A DNA stretch of 38,931 bases, from positions 1 through 38,931 of the forward strand of contig JAEWYQ010000031.1 in the NCBI GenBank assembly GCA_023395555.1. The letters are read 5' to 3'. Below the pieces are notes generated by a model that saw only the letters and a program-made list of their open reading frames with translations, was not told the DNA's origin and did not search any database. The position numbers and the translations under genes were made by a program. This document shows, one piece after another, positions 17,881-25,720 of this stretch. Each line of letters starts with the position of its first letter. Position 1 is the stretch's first letter. The DNA is from Bacillota bacterium. Its GTDB lineage: Bacteria > Bacillota > Clostridia > Lachnospirales > Lachnospiraceae.

Positions 17881-18987
17881 CTATAACTCTTCCGAAACGA
17901 TATCATGAATTTCATCAGCAATTCCCTTGGCCTTGTTCTGGTCTAATTTGATGTTCTTAGCAACCGCAAGCAATTCTTTCATTCCGGGATTCCTTCCATT
18001 TCCATCCACTGTAGTCGCATGCTCACCGCCAATCGAATTGCTATAAGTCAAATCATAGGCCGGTGACAAAACCCACTGGCTTTCCTCCTCGTTATATAGA
18101 AAAGAAAAGTTCTTTGAATGGTCATCCCTGTTATGAGAAAAAACGTTGAAGCACATAAGCCGGAACATCTGCCAGACTTGGGTATAATCGTTGGTGAGCC
18201 GTAGGGTCAGCTGCATCAAAACATTATAATCCAGATTCGGAAACCGATGGGAGGTCTCAAGCAGCGCGCTGACAGATAGCATATGAGTTCTCTTCTCTCC
18301 ATCCCTGTCGAATCTCTTCGTTGCAAAAAATCCCCCATGCTCTTCTGATTCTAAAAGCCTTGTTTCCGCCATATGAATTCCGCATTTGCGCGCGCATAAG
18401 GAATACTCATATTCCTGTACTCCAACATCATCCCCATCCTGGGATGACGGGAATTTAACGATCCATTCCTGACCATCAATTTTGTAAAAAACCTTTGGCC
18501 TTGCACCGCCGGAAGATCCGCCCATCCGGAAAAGCTCATCCAGATTGTCACTGTCCTTGCTTTCAAATATCTTCTTACATTCCGCTGCAATCTCATCCAG
18601 AGAAAGCTCTGACCGTGCAAGGGATAAACTACTTTCCGGTTGATAGGTCAATGCTCCCATACCCGAAGCTCCGACAATGGCCAGTCGATTCATCGCATCA
18701 ACCTCTGCCGGATTTATTTTTTCTTTCAACAAAAGCCGGTCAACCAAGAGCCGTCCCCATCCATCCGGCAGGCTGTCTGAAAACACCCCGAATAAACCCT
18801 CAAAGGGATCATAGCCCTTCGGCACAAATACCCCTTTTTGCAGCGGCAGCGAGAATGGACTGATGGAAAATCCATTACGAACCCACTCATCCTCATATTC
18901 AAATGCAACCAGATGGTTCGCTGCTGTCGCAAGGGTTCCCACCTTTCTGTCTCCGAACATTACACTTAGTGATTTATTTTTGTTCAT
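17881..18987 (-). CDS. hipA: HipA-family serine/threonine kinase toxin
   Basis: A 368-residue HipA-type kinase. It shows the N-terminal HipA segment (GLFGVFSDSLPDGWGRLL), the phosphate-binding loop GGSSGGARPK, the catalytic loop HNRDDHSKNF and the metal-binding PAYDLTYS. E. coli HipA phosphorylates glutamyl-tRNA synthetase and causes persistence; related kinases have other targets, so the target here is open. The ATG at 18987 has AGGAGG 6 nt upstream; an adjacent TTG is less likely. It overlaps the 3' end of hipB by 14 bp, which suggests coupled translation. All expected kinase motifs appear intact. Confidence 0.92.
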   Translation of the reverse strand: MNKNKSLSVMFGDRKVGTLATAANHLVAFEYEDEWVRNGFSISPFSLPLQKGVFVPKGYDPFEGLFGVFSDSLPDGWGRLLVDRLLLKEKINPAEVDAMNRLAIVGASGMGALTYQPESSLSLARSELSLDEIAAECKKIFESKDSDNLDELFRMGGSSGGARPKVFYKIDGQEWIVKFPSSQDGDDVGVQEYEYSLCARKCGIHMAETRLLESEEHGGFFATKRFDRDGEKRTHMLSVSALLETSHRFPNLDYNVLMQLTLRLTNDYTQVWQMFRLMCFNVFSHNRDDHSKNFSFLYNEEESQWVLSPAYDLTYSNSIGGEHATTVDGNGRNPGMKELLAVAKNIKLDQNKAKGIADEIHDIVSEEL

Positions 18988-19255
18988 CAATTACCTCCTG
19001 AATGGATGAATACCCCTTCTTAGAAAACAATTCGTCAAAATCATTTTCACATCCCAGGGCAAATGCAATCTTAATGAGCGAGGATAATGATATCTCCCCG
19101 GTACGCTCAAACCTCTTGATGGAGCCCAAGCTCACATCGGAGGAAGCCGCAAGCTGTACCTGTGTTATCTTCTTCTCCTTTCTCCTGATGCTCACTCTGT
19201 TTGCAATTTCCATATTCAAATCATTCGGCGATCTTAAAAAATCGAAGCTATTCAT
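18974..19255 (-). CDS. hipB: XRE-family antitoxin/repressor (HipB-like)
   Basis: A 93-residue protein with one helix-turn-helix of the XRE type (ITQVQLAASSDVSLGSIKRFERTG). The position ahead of hipA with a 14-bp overlap fits the hipBA toxin-antitoxin layout, in which HipB binds HipA and represses the operon. No Shine-Dalgarno sits at usual distance from ATG 19255. The predicted transcript start falls within a base or two of the ATG, so the mRNA may be leaderless. A perfect 14-bp palindrome covers the -10 region and is a likely operator for self-repression. Confidence 0.85.
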   Translation of the reverse strand: MNSFDFLRSPNDLNMEIANRVSIRRKEKKITQVQLAASSDVSLGSIKRFERTGEISLSSLIKIAFALGCENDFDELFSKKGYSSIQEVIDEQK

Positions 19256-19256
19256 A

Positions 19257-19291
19257 GATAATATATTATCCCTTTTATTATTAAAAGTCAA
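19257..19291 (-). promoter_or_regulatory. hipBA promoter with palindromic operator on the -10
   Basis: TTGACT (19286-19291), 17-bp spacer, TAATAT (19263-19268) on the minus strand. The perfect palindrome GATAATATATTATC covers 19257-19270, over the -10 and up to one base before the ATG. A second dyad CTTTTA/TAAAAG (19272-19287) lies in the spacer. Confidence 0.7.
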
Positions 19292-19459
19292 GTTATGGTT
19301 AATGTATTAATCTTTAATATATATTTAAAAATATAAACAGACAACTCTACATATAAATTCCCTAAGACAATAGGGATAATGGCTGTTTTTAATCGATCCT
19401 TGTGATTGCAATCGGGTATTTTCAACGCTTTTAGTAGTGAATTTATCACAATTTAAGTA
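19292..19459. other. AT-rich intergenic stretch with no recognised gene
   Basis: Between the hip promoter and the intron remnant I see no gene or clear RNA. A short repeat of TAGTAGTGA/AAGTAGTGA type lies at about 19433-19469. Confidence 0.4.
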
Positions 19460-19823
19460 GTGACTTACAAGTCGCACACTACGACCTCTGCTGACTTCTC
19501 ATAATAAATCTTGTTTTTAACCATAGCCGCAAATGTTCTATTGTACTGGCTATGTCCATGACATCTCCCCGGGTACTCACACGCTCTTTCCTCTTATACT
19601 CGTTCCATAAATACTAACTGCATTTCTGTGCAGTTATCAGATTTTGGTTTGTCTTGCAACCCAGTCCATACAGTTAGCCTCTGATGTAACCAGCCAGAGT
19701 TTTGCTTAGACCTTTCTTCAGATTCCACCTCACGGTGGACACCCTTGGCTTCAGCTGTATCCTTCCCACTGCCGGGTGGATTGGGGTCTTTCACCCGTTA
19801 GAACGTGTGCATACCGGGCACAC
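19460..19823 (-). mobile_element. Truncated group II intron (5' RNA part only)
   Basis: Read on the minus strand, the fragment starts at 19823 with GTGTGCCC, matching the GTGYG 5' splice-site rule. It continues with GGGTGAAAGACCCC, AAGGGTGTCC, GTGAGGTGGAATCTGAAG and ends near GTCAGCAGAGGTCGTAG, segments familiar from clostridial group II intron domain I and the stretch just before the reverse transcriptase gene. No reverse transcriptase frame, domain V (GAGCCGTAT-type) or 3' splice site follows, so the copy is dead. A short open frame here (19594-19794) is intron RNA, not a gene. Intron class is not resolved. Confidence 0.75.
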
Positions 19824-19825
19824 AA

Positions 19826-19860
19826 GCAGGGACCGTTATCTGCTCCCATAACGGCCCCTG
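19826..19860 (-). terminator. Stem-loop at the end of the beta-helix/discoidin operon, next to the intron 5' end
   Basis: GGGACCGTTAT and ATAACGGCCCC form a stem with one mismatch and a 7-8-nt loop. It lies 84 nt after the stop of the discoidin-domain gene. On the minus strand the T-run expected after it is replaced by the first bases of the intron remnant (CTT then GTGTG). Confidence 0.6.
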
Positions 19861-19875
19861 TCATCAAGGTTATTT

Positions 19876-19931
19876 CATCTGAGACTATACCGGCAGCAAT
19901 ACCTGCCGTTTGCTTGCATTTTGCTCAGATG
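19876..19931 (-). repeat. Nested inverted repeat after the discoidin-domain gene
   Basis: CATCTGAG (19876-19883) pairs with CTCAGATG (19924-19931), and GGCAG pairs with CTGCC inside it. It begins 14 nt after the stop codon of the upstream gene and could be an RNA end-protecting or termination structure. Confidence 0.5.
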
Positions 19932-19944
19932 CAGCCTTTTTATT

Positions 19945-20568
19945 CTACTTGCTGTACACTTCAAATTCCGCTATCTGGCCCCCGCCTGCTCCCGAATTCT
20001 CCGTAATCACCAGCTGGACGAACTGAGTGGTGATCTCATCGAAGGGAAGCTGCACTTCATTGCCGAAGGCAGGATCAAAGGTATATTGCTTTGTTGCCAG
20101 CAGCTCTGTAAAATTCTCCCCATCATCACTGATCATCACCTGGATGGTCTGGGTCCGCTTGCCCCAGATGGCTAAGGGATTGAGGGCCAGACGGATGGCA
20201 TGGATCGGAGTGGGTGCTCCCAGATCCAGAGTCAGAGTATTGGGATATCCCCCTGATCCTTCCCAATAAGAGGCCCCGTCACAGGAACCATCCACTGCCT
20301 TGGGCGCGTTGTATACCTGGGTAAAGCCGCTGGCGGTAATGCTCTTTCCCAATGCGGCATTCTCCCCCTCCGGCAGCACCAGCTTATATTCTTCCACAAT
20401 GAAAGCAGGATGCTCCTCGGCTTCCGTCTGCTCCCGTGCTTCCACAATTGTTACATTGGCCGGAACAATACTCTGGGGAGGCTCATGGATGGAGGTATTA
20501 TAATAATAGATAATACCGGCATTGGCTATCACCAGTAACAGGATCAATATTCTTCGTGCTATTTTCAT
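19945..20568 (-). CDS. Membrane-anchored discoidin (F5/8 type C, CBM32-like) protein
   Basis: A 207-residue protein: a membrane span at about residues 7-23 with a short basic N-terminus, a 50-residue acidic stalk, then a discoidin-type beta-sandwich starting at NAALGKSITASG. Typical family features are AVDGSCDGASYWEG, TLTLDLG, IQVMISDDGENFTEL and the C-terminal FVQLVITENSG..QIAEFEVY. Such domains bind sugars at the cell surface; no catalytic domain is attached. The ATG has GGAGGGAGG upstream and lies 14 nt after the beta-helix enzyme gene, so the two are co-transcribed and probably act on the same glycan. Confidence 0.82.
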   Translation of the reverse strand: MKIARRILILLLVIANAGIIYYYNTSIHEPPQSIVPANVTIVEAREQTEAEEHPAFIVEEYKLVLPEGENAALGKSITASGFTQVYNAPKAVDGSCDGASYWEGSGGYPNTLTLDLGAPTPIHAIRLALNPLAIWGKRTQTIQVMISDDGENFTELLATKQYTFDPAFGNEVQLPFDEITTQFVQLVITENSGAGGGQIAEFEVYSK

Positions 20569-20582
20569 AATTGGCCTCCCTC

Positions 20583-22145
20583 CTATTCAATGGTCAGATT
20601 CTTTGCAGAGGCTTCATCAATTTCAAATTTCCCCTGCTCAAAGCTGGTAATTTTTTTGCCCAGTACCTCAAGATTACGGATTGTAATATCCTCCACCGTA
20701 TGGCTTTCATCATAGCCATGGATTCTGGAGGGCGCCTCCTTGCCTGACAGAACCTTAACCCCGTCGATTAACACATTTCTGATCTGTCCCCGCTCCCTTG
20801 TGGTGGACCAGTTGGAACTCTGTGCGATATTGAAGTCGATGAGATAGGGAAGCTCATCCCCGTCCCCGGAACCCATCTGCGCATTCTCTACAATAACATT
20901 GCGGAAGATAACATCAGTAATCAGCGCATCATCGGCATTATGAACGGAAATAACCGGCTTGTGGAAATTATTCAGCACCGTGATGTTCTCAAAGATGATA
21001 TCGCTGATTTTAGCATCCTCCTTCTTCCCCTTGTTGGTCTCGTAGCCGATTTCCATGGATTGGGCTAGATCAGTCCACAGCTGATTGTTGGAAAAGGTGA
21101 TATTCTTCGAGTCACCGGTATAGTTCTTCACTACCAGGGAATCATCCCAGCTTCTTACAAAGCAGTTCTGAACCTTATAATTTTCACAGGACTGCAATGT
21201 GATGCCGTCTCCGTTGGGTCTGGAGGAAATAATCCGGATTCCGTCAATCAGAGCATTTTTGGAGGTGCTGGCGGAACATACCCAGGCATTAGAATTCAGC
21301 ACGATCACGTCCCTGATCTCTATTCCGTCACAGAAATCGAATTTGAGGGGAACCAGCGCTGACTTGCCCTGCCATCCGCTGAAGGTGGAGCCGTCAATAA
21401 TTCCTCTCCCCATCACCTTAATATTCTTCGTATAATTGGACTGTACCACGCCGTGGACAACCGCCCCTCCGGCAATGTAAAGCGTCTGATTCTCTTCCAG
21501 CATGATGGAATCAATATTCCACTCTCCGGGGCCGATATAGACTACATTCTCATCCCCCTCCTTCGGAGCATCCGTCTCAATGGGGTTGGTAAAGATATGC
21601 AGGGCACGGGAGGGAGAATTATTGAAGGTCACGGTATAATTATCCTGCTCCGTTACCCGGAAGGAGACCGTATGATTATCCGCATCGATCACAGGCGTAA
21701 TACCATAGCTTTGAGGGCTGACCTTCACCGTCTCCAGCTTGATGTCCGGAACAGTTACCACAATATCCGCAATCCCTTCAAAATCAAAGTAAGTGACAGG
21801 GGTCCGGGACTGGGTGGGAAGATAGTCGCCGAACCACACCCGGTTATGATTGACATTGGTATCATACACATAACAATCATAACCGTTTACACTGACCTTG
21901 GTATCCGTGCAGTGCATCAGGGAGAAATCCCTCTGCATCTCATTCACCGTCTTGAGGTCCTCCGCTGTGGCATCCTTCAAAGAGGTGGGTCCCTCATAAA
22001 GAACCAGCTTGGAGTCACTCATATCCGTCATGGCGTTCACCGCCTCCATACGGCTCCTGATTCTCAATACGCCCCACGCTCCTGCGGCCAGGAGCAGGAT
22101 TACAAGGAGCCATTCCGTAATTGTAAGAATTGTCTTTTTCTTCAT
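20583..22145 (-). CDS. Membrane-anchored right-handed beta-helix glycosidase (GH28/GH49-like)
   Basis: A 520-residue protein with an N-terminal membrane span (about 6-23), an N-terminal beta-sandwich-like part and a parallel beta-helix with many I/V-N-V type turns. RPNGDG followed 21 residues after its Asp by WDDS gives three acidic residues spaced as in polygalacturonases (GH28); GH49 dextranases have a similar triad. The catalytic-region histidine of GH28 (GHG) is replaced by MEIGYE, so a standard polygalacturonase is unlikely. Start 22145 is chosen for GGAG 6 nt upstream; ATG at 22151 or 22157 would be too near it. A GCCGCC/GGCGGC hairpin (22161-22178) and the foldback copy B lie upstream. 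Confidence 0.75.
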   Translation of the reverse strand: MKKKTILTITEWLLVILLLAAGAWGVLRIRSRMEAVNAMTDMSDSKLVLYEGPTSLKDATAEDLKTVNEMQRDFSLMHCTDTKVSVNGYDCYVYDTNVNHNRVWFGDYLPTQSRTPVTYFDFEGIADIVVTVPDIKLETVKVSPQSYGITPVIDADNHTVSFRVTEQDNYTVTFNNSPSRALHIFTNPIETDAPKEGDENVVYIGPGEWNIDSIMLEENQTLYIAGGAVVHGVVQSNYTKNIKVMGRGIIDGSTFSGWQGKSALVPLKFDFCDGIEIRDVIVLNSNAWVCSASTSKNALIDGIRIISSRPNGDGITLQSCENYKVQNCFVRSWDDSLVVKNYTGDSKNITFSNNQLWTDLAQSMEIGYETNKGKKEDAKISDIIFENITVLNNFHKPVISVHNADDALITDVIFRNVIVENAQMGSGDGDELPYLIDFNIAQSSNWSTTRERGQIRNVLIDGVKVLSGKEAPSRIHGYDESHTVEDITIRNLEVLGKKITSFEQGKFEIDEASAKNLTIE

Positions 22146-22160
22146 ATTCATCTCCATTCT

Positions 22161-22178
22161 GCCGCCAGAACCGGCGGC
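22161..22178 (-). other. GC-rich hairpin just upstream of the beta-helix gene RBS
   Basis: GCCGCC and GGCGGC form a 6-bp stem with a 6-nt loop, ending about 6 nt before the GGAG. It could slow translation start; no T-run follows. Confidence 0.45.
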
Positions 22179-22202
22179 ATATTGCATGTCATACTATCAG
22201 GA

Positions 22203-22347
22203 TGTTGCAGTTCACAGGGTGAAGGGGCAGAGGATATGGCACGCCCATAATGCACTGTATGGAAGACATGTGATTGGATTTGTATCTTCCATCCTGTGTG
22301 TGAGGGAGCACCATATCCTCTGCCCCTTCACCCTGTGAACTGCAACA
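22203..22347. repeat. Large foldback element, copy B
   Basis: Arms 22203-22239 and 22311-22347 are a perfect 37-bp inverted repeat. The left core 22244-22285 matches copy A (11040-11081) at 40 of 42 positions; the right core 22286-22314 matches 11136-11164 at all 29. In copy B the cores abut, whereas copy A has 54 nt between them. The arms beyond the cores are unrelated to those of copy A. CAGGA flanks both ends (22198-22202 and 22349-22353), which could be a target duplication. It lies between divergent genes, in the probable leader of the beta-helix operon. Confidence 0.9.
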
Positions 22348-22424
22348 CCAGGATTTCTTTTATAAATAATTATTATTGGATATCTGTACATTTTCGCTCC
22401 CTTATGCTACACTGGAATATAGAA

Positions 22425-22438
22425 GTTTAACATTAAAC
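22425..22438 (+). promoter_or_regulatory. LacI-type operator in front of the regulator gene
   Basis: GTTTAACATTAAAC is a near-palindrome that resembles the two operators of the sugar operon (32381-32394 and 32446-32459) except for a C|A centre. It ends 21 nt before the regulator start, and points to self-regulation. Confidence 0.6.
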
Positions 22439-22459
22439 CTAAGAGAAAGGAGCGTTATT

Positions 22460-23470
22460 ATGACTACAATAAAAGATATTGCCAATGCTGTCGGTGTAAG
22501 CTGTACAACGGTATCCAATGTGATTCATGGAAGAGCGGGACGTGTTTCTGCGGAAACTATTGCCCGGATCAATGATGCAATCGACCGGTTGGGATATGTA
22601 CCCAATATGTCCGCACGTTCTTTGGTTTCCAGCTCCTCTAAGGTGATAGGAATGATAAGCCATCTGACTGCCAATAAAAAAGAAACGATTATTGAAGACC
22701 CTTTTCATTCTGCCTTCATCGGCTCCATCGAGAAAACCCTCCGGGAGAACGGCTATTATCTGATGCTGCGCGCCGTGGAGACCTCCTCGGATCTGTCCGC
22801 CTTTCTCCGGAACTGGAATGTGGACGGCCTCTTTTTCACCGGTGTATTCGAGGATGAATTCTACCATACCTTAAAGGATTTGGACGTCCCCATTGTATTA
22901 ATTGACAGCTATGTCCCCATCTCCAATATGTGCAATGTGGGCCTGGAAGACTACCAGGGCGGTTACACTGCAACCAAATATCTGATTCAACAGGGACACA
23001 GCAAAATCGCCTTCGCCTCTCCTCCGATCAAACTCCGGGGTGTAGTATCCGAGCGTTTCCAGGGCTATAAAGACGCATTATCGGAAGCTTCTCTTTCCTT
23101 TCGCCCGGAGCTTGTATTTGAGCAGGAGCTGGACACGGAGACCACCATTAACCTGGGCCATCGACTGGCGCAGCGCACTGACATCACTGCCGTCTTTGCA
23201 ACCGCGGATATTCTGGCGGCCGGTATTATGGCGGGAATTCAGCAGTCAGGCAAGCGTATCCCGGAGGATATCTCCGTCATCGGCTTCGATGATATCAATC
23301 TGTGCCGGCTGATCTCTCCTCCCCTGACCACAATCCACCAGGATGCCCCCTTAAAGGGTAAGCTGGCAGTTACCTTCCTGATGGATCTGCTGGATAAAAA
23401 CCCCCTGCTGAAAAAAGAGGTTATCCTTCCGATCCGGCTGGTGGAACGAAACAGCGTACAAAGGATTTGA
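22460..23470 (+). CDS. LacI-family transcriptional regulator
   Basis: A 336-residue regulator. Residues 1-55 form the LacI helix-turn-helix and hinge (TTIKDIANAVGVSCTTVSNVIHGRAGRVS, NMSARSLVSSSSKVIGMI), followed by a periplasmic-binding-protein-like sensor domain (DGLFFTGVFED, VIGFDDINLCRLISPPLTTI). The hinge YVPNMSARSL fits insertion in a central CpG operator. AAAGGAG lies 7 nt before ATG 22460; the frame upstream has no ribosome binding site. It sits between the two minus-strand carbohydrate units and is the natural controller of both. Operators matching its own upstream site occur at the start of the importer operon. The inducer is probably an oligosaccharide or its phosphorylysis product, not identifiable here. 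Confidence 0.92.
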   Translation: MTTIKDIANAVGVSCTTVSNVIHGRAGRVSAETIARINDAIDRLGYVPNMSARSLVSSSSKVIGMISHLTANKKETIIEDPFHSAFIGSIEKTLRENGYYLMLRAVETSSDLSAFLRNWNVDGLFFTGVFEDEFYHTLKDLDVPIVLIDSYVPISNMCNVGLEDYQGGYTATKYLIQQGHSKIAFASPPIKLRGVVSERFQGYKDALSEASLSFRPELVFEQELDTETTINLGHRLAQRTDITAVFATADILAAGIMAGIQQSGKRIPEDISVIGFDDINLCRLISPPLTTIHQDAPLKGKLAVTFLMDLLDKNPLLKKEVILPIRLVERNSVQRI

Positions 23471-23490
23471 TCAGATTAACCCTCTGCCTT

Positions 23491-25694
23491 CTAATCAATT
23501 AATGTCAGGCTGCCTGCCTCCCTGGTCACCTCGGCATGATAGAGCTGGCCGCGGTAAAATACATGAAAACTCATTTTCTTCCACCCGGAGGGCAGGCACG
23601 GCTTCAGCTTCAGTTCTCCCTGTTCCGTGTGAATTCCTGCAAAGCCTTCGATCGCCGTCATATAGGCACCCCCGGAAGATGCCGGATGTGTGCCTCCGAT
23701 ATAGACCAGACCGGCCCATTCCTTGCCTCCTCCTTCCAGATCGGATAAGGCGGATTTCATGAAGAATGGGTAGGCTTTGTCCGGCATATGGCATTTACAG
23801 GCCAGCATGGCATACATGCAGGCGCTCAGGGAAGAGCCATGCTCTGTTCTCGGCTCATAATACTCCCAATTCTTAAGCAGGATACCCTCGTCATATTCCT
23901 GGGAGAACAGATTCAGCATCGTCACCACATCCGCCTGCTTAATCACCTTCGTATGTGCCGCCACACCGTAGGCTCCGCCCCAGTATTCCTTCTCATGGAG
24001 CAGCCTTCCTTTCAGCTCCTCAATCCTTGCGTCCTCCAGCTGAAAATATCCGTCAAACTGCTCCACCACACCGCTTTCGCTGTCCGGTCCGGGAATATAC
24101 AGCCTGGATGCGGCCTCGGAAAATTGCTGTGTCAGCTGCCGGATATCATACGCTGCCGGCAATATCACCTCCTGCTCGTATCCCGTCATCCCGGTAAGAA
24201 TCCGCAGGGCGCTGTCAAACGTGAATTTCGCCATACGGTTGGTATAGGCATTATTATTCACTCTCTCATGGTACTCATCCGGTCCGATGACATCATGAAG
24301 CTCATACCGCTCCCGATTCACCCTTTTAACCAGCAGATCATAATAAAAACGGGCACATTCCAGGATCACCTCTGCTCCGCCCTGAACCAACAGCTCATCC
24401 CTTCCGGTATAATCCGTATATCTCATAATTCCATATACAATTGCCGCACTGATGTGAATCTGCTTATCCTTAAAGAAGGTCCTCATCTGTCTCCCGGTAA
24501 ATACATCCGTTACATTATAATCCGAACAGGCGTCATATCCGCCCTCCTGGCTCTCCCAGGCGTAAAAGGCCCCTGATAACCGTAATTTCTTGCTTTCTCC
24601 ATTGCTCCCGGAAGGGTTTTAATCCGGTACTCCAGCAGCGTCCTGGCAACGGAAGGCTCTGTCAGCAGGAAGAAATCCAGCATAAACATCTCCGTATCCC
24701 AGAATACCGCCCCCTTATAAGTCTGCCCCGACAGCCCCCGGGCCGCAATGGACAGCTGGTCCCTATGCCTTGGAGCGATGCAATGAAGGTGGTACAGAGA
24801 ATAATTCAAAGCCTCCATGGCTTTTTCATCCCCTTCAATCGTAACCTGGGAGACACTCCACAGCTTCTCCCACCGGACCATGTGGGAATCCCTTGCCTCC
24901 GCATAGCCCTCCTTCTCTGCCGCCATAACCAATTCCCGGCCGCATTCCCGGAAGTCCGATATATCCTTGCTTGTATATACGCTGATATATTTATATAAAT
25001 GATAGGTAACTCCCGGCCTGGCAGCAAAGGTGAAGCGGCGCAGCAGCCTCCGTTCTTCCCGGATATACTCTTCCCGCACATCAAAATTCGTATCACAGGC
25101 CTCATAGACACATACCTGATCCCTGTTCTCATGGGTAGCCGCCACGGTATAAATCAATTCCCGGCCTTCCATGCCTGACGGCTCTCTGCCGAATTCCATT
25201 TCATCGTAGTGGGGACCGTGAATATCCCATACCATGCCATCCAGACCGGTATAGAGGCTTACCTGTGCCCCTGCTTCTATTTGAAAGCTGTATTTCATAC
25301 AGATCAGATGCTTCTCCGCCATGGAAGCAAAACGCTGCATCTTGAGGGCCAATGTTCCTGCCGGTGTATTCCATCTGGTATCCCTCTCATACAGACCATG
25401 CCGGTAATCCAGGCTTACTTTATGAAAGACAGGCGGCCTATCCGGAAGACCATAGCTCACCCCATCCAGCTCCAACCAGGTATATAATCCGTTCGGCGCA
25501 TTCAGAGGCTCCCTCCATCCGTCACCCACACGGTCATAGATACCCGCCAGATTCACTGCGGTATACTCTTCTCTTCCGTATTCCGGCAGGGTTCCCCGGA
25601 TTCCCATATAACCGTTTCCCGTGAGAAATTTATTCCCCTGATGGGATATCTCTTCCCTGTCAAAGCCTTCTTCCTCAATCCTCCAGTTAATCAT
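23491..25694 (-). pseudogene. GH65 disaccharide phosphorylase gene broken by a 1-base frameshift
   Basis: Two adjacent frames (24510-25694 and 23491-24486) make one GH65 protein if one G is added to the GGGG run at 24570-24573. The first then continues GYQGAFYAWESQEGGYD into the second, giving 734 residues, the normal family length. The catalytic acid region GPDEYHERVNNNAYTN lies in the downstream part, so the truncated first product is inactive. The family cleaves alpha-glucosides (kojibiose, nigerose, trehalose, glucosyl-rhamnose and others) with phosphate to give beta-glucose 1-phosphate. Start MINWRIEEEGF (25694) matches the usual N-terminus; a GTG at 25736 overlaps the upstream gene. True mutation or sequencing error cannot be told apart here. 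Confidence 0.85.
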
Positions 25695-25720
25695 ACGCAC
25701 CCCCAAACTTTTCTTTCCCG

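Noticed and set aside
19594..19794. 66-codon frame starting MKDPNPPGSG
   Set aside because: It is translated group II intron RNA (domain I region) and not a protein gene.
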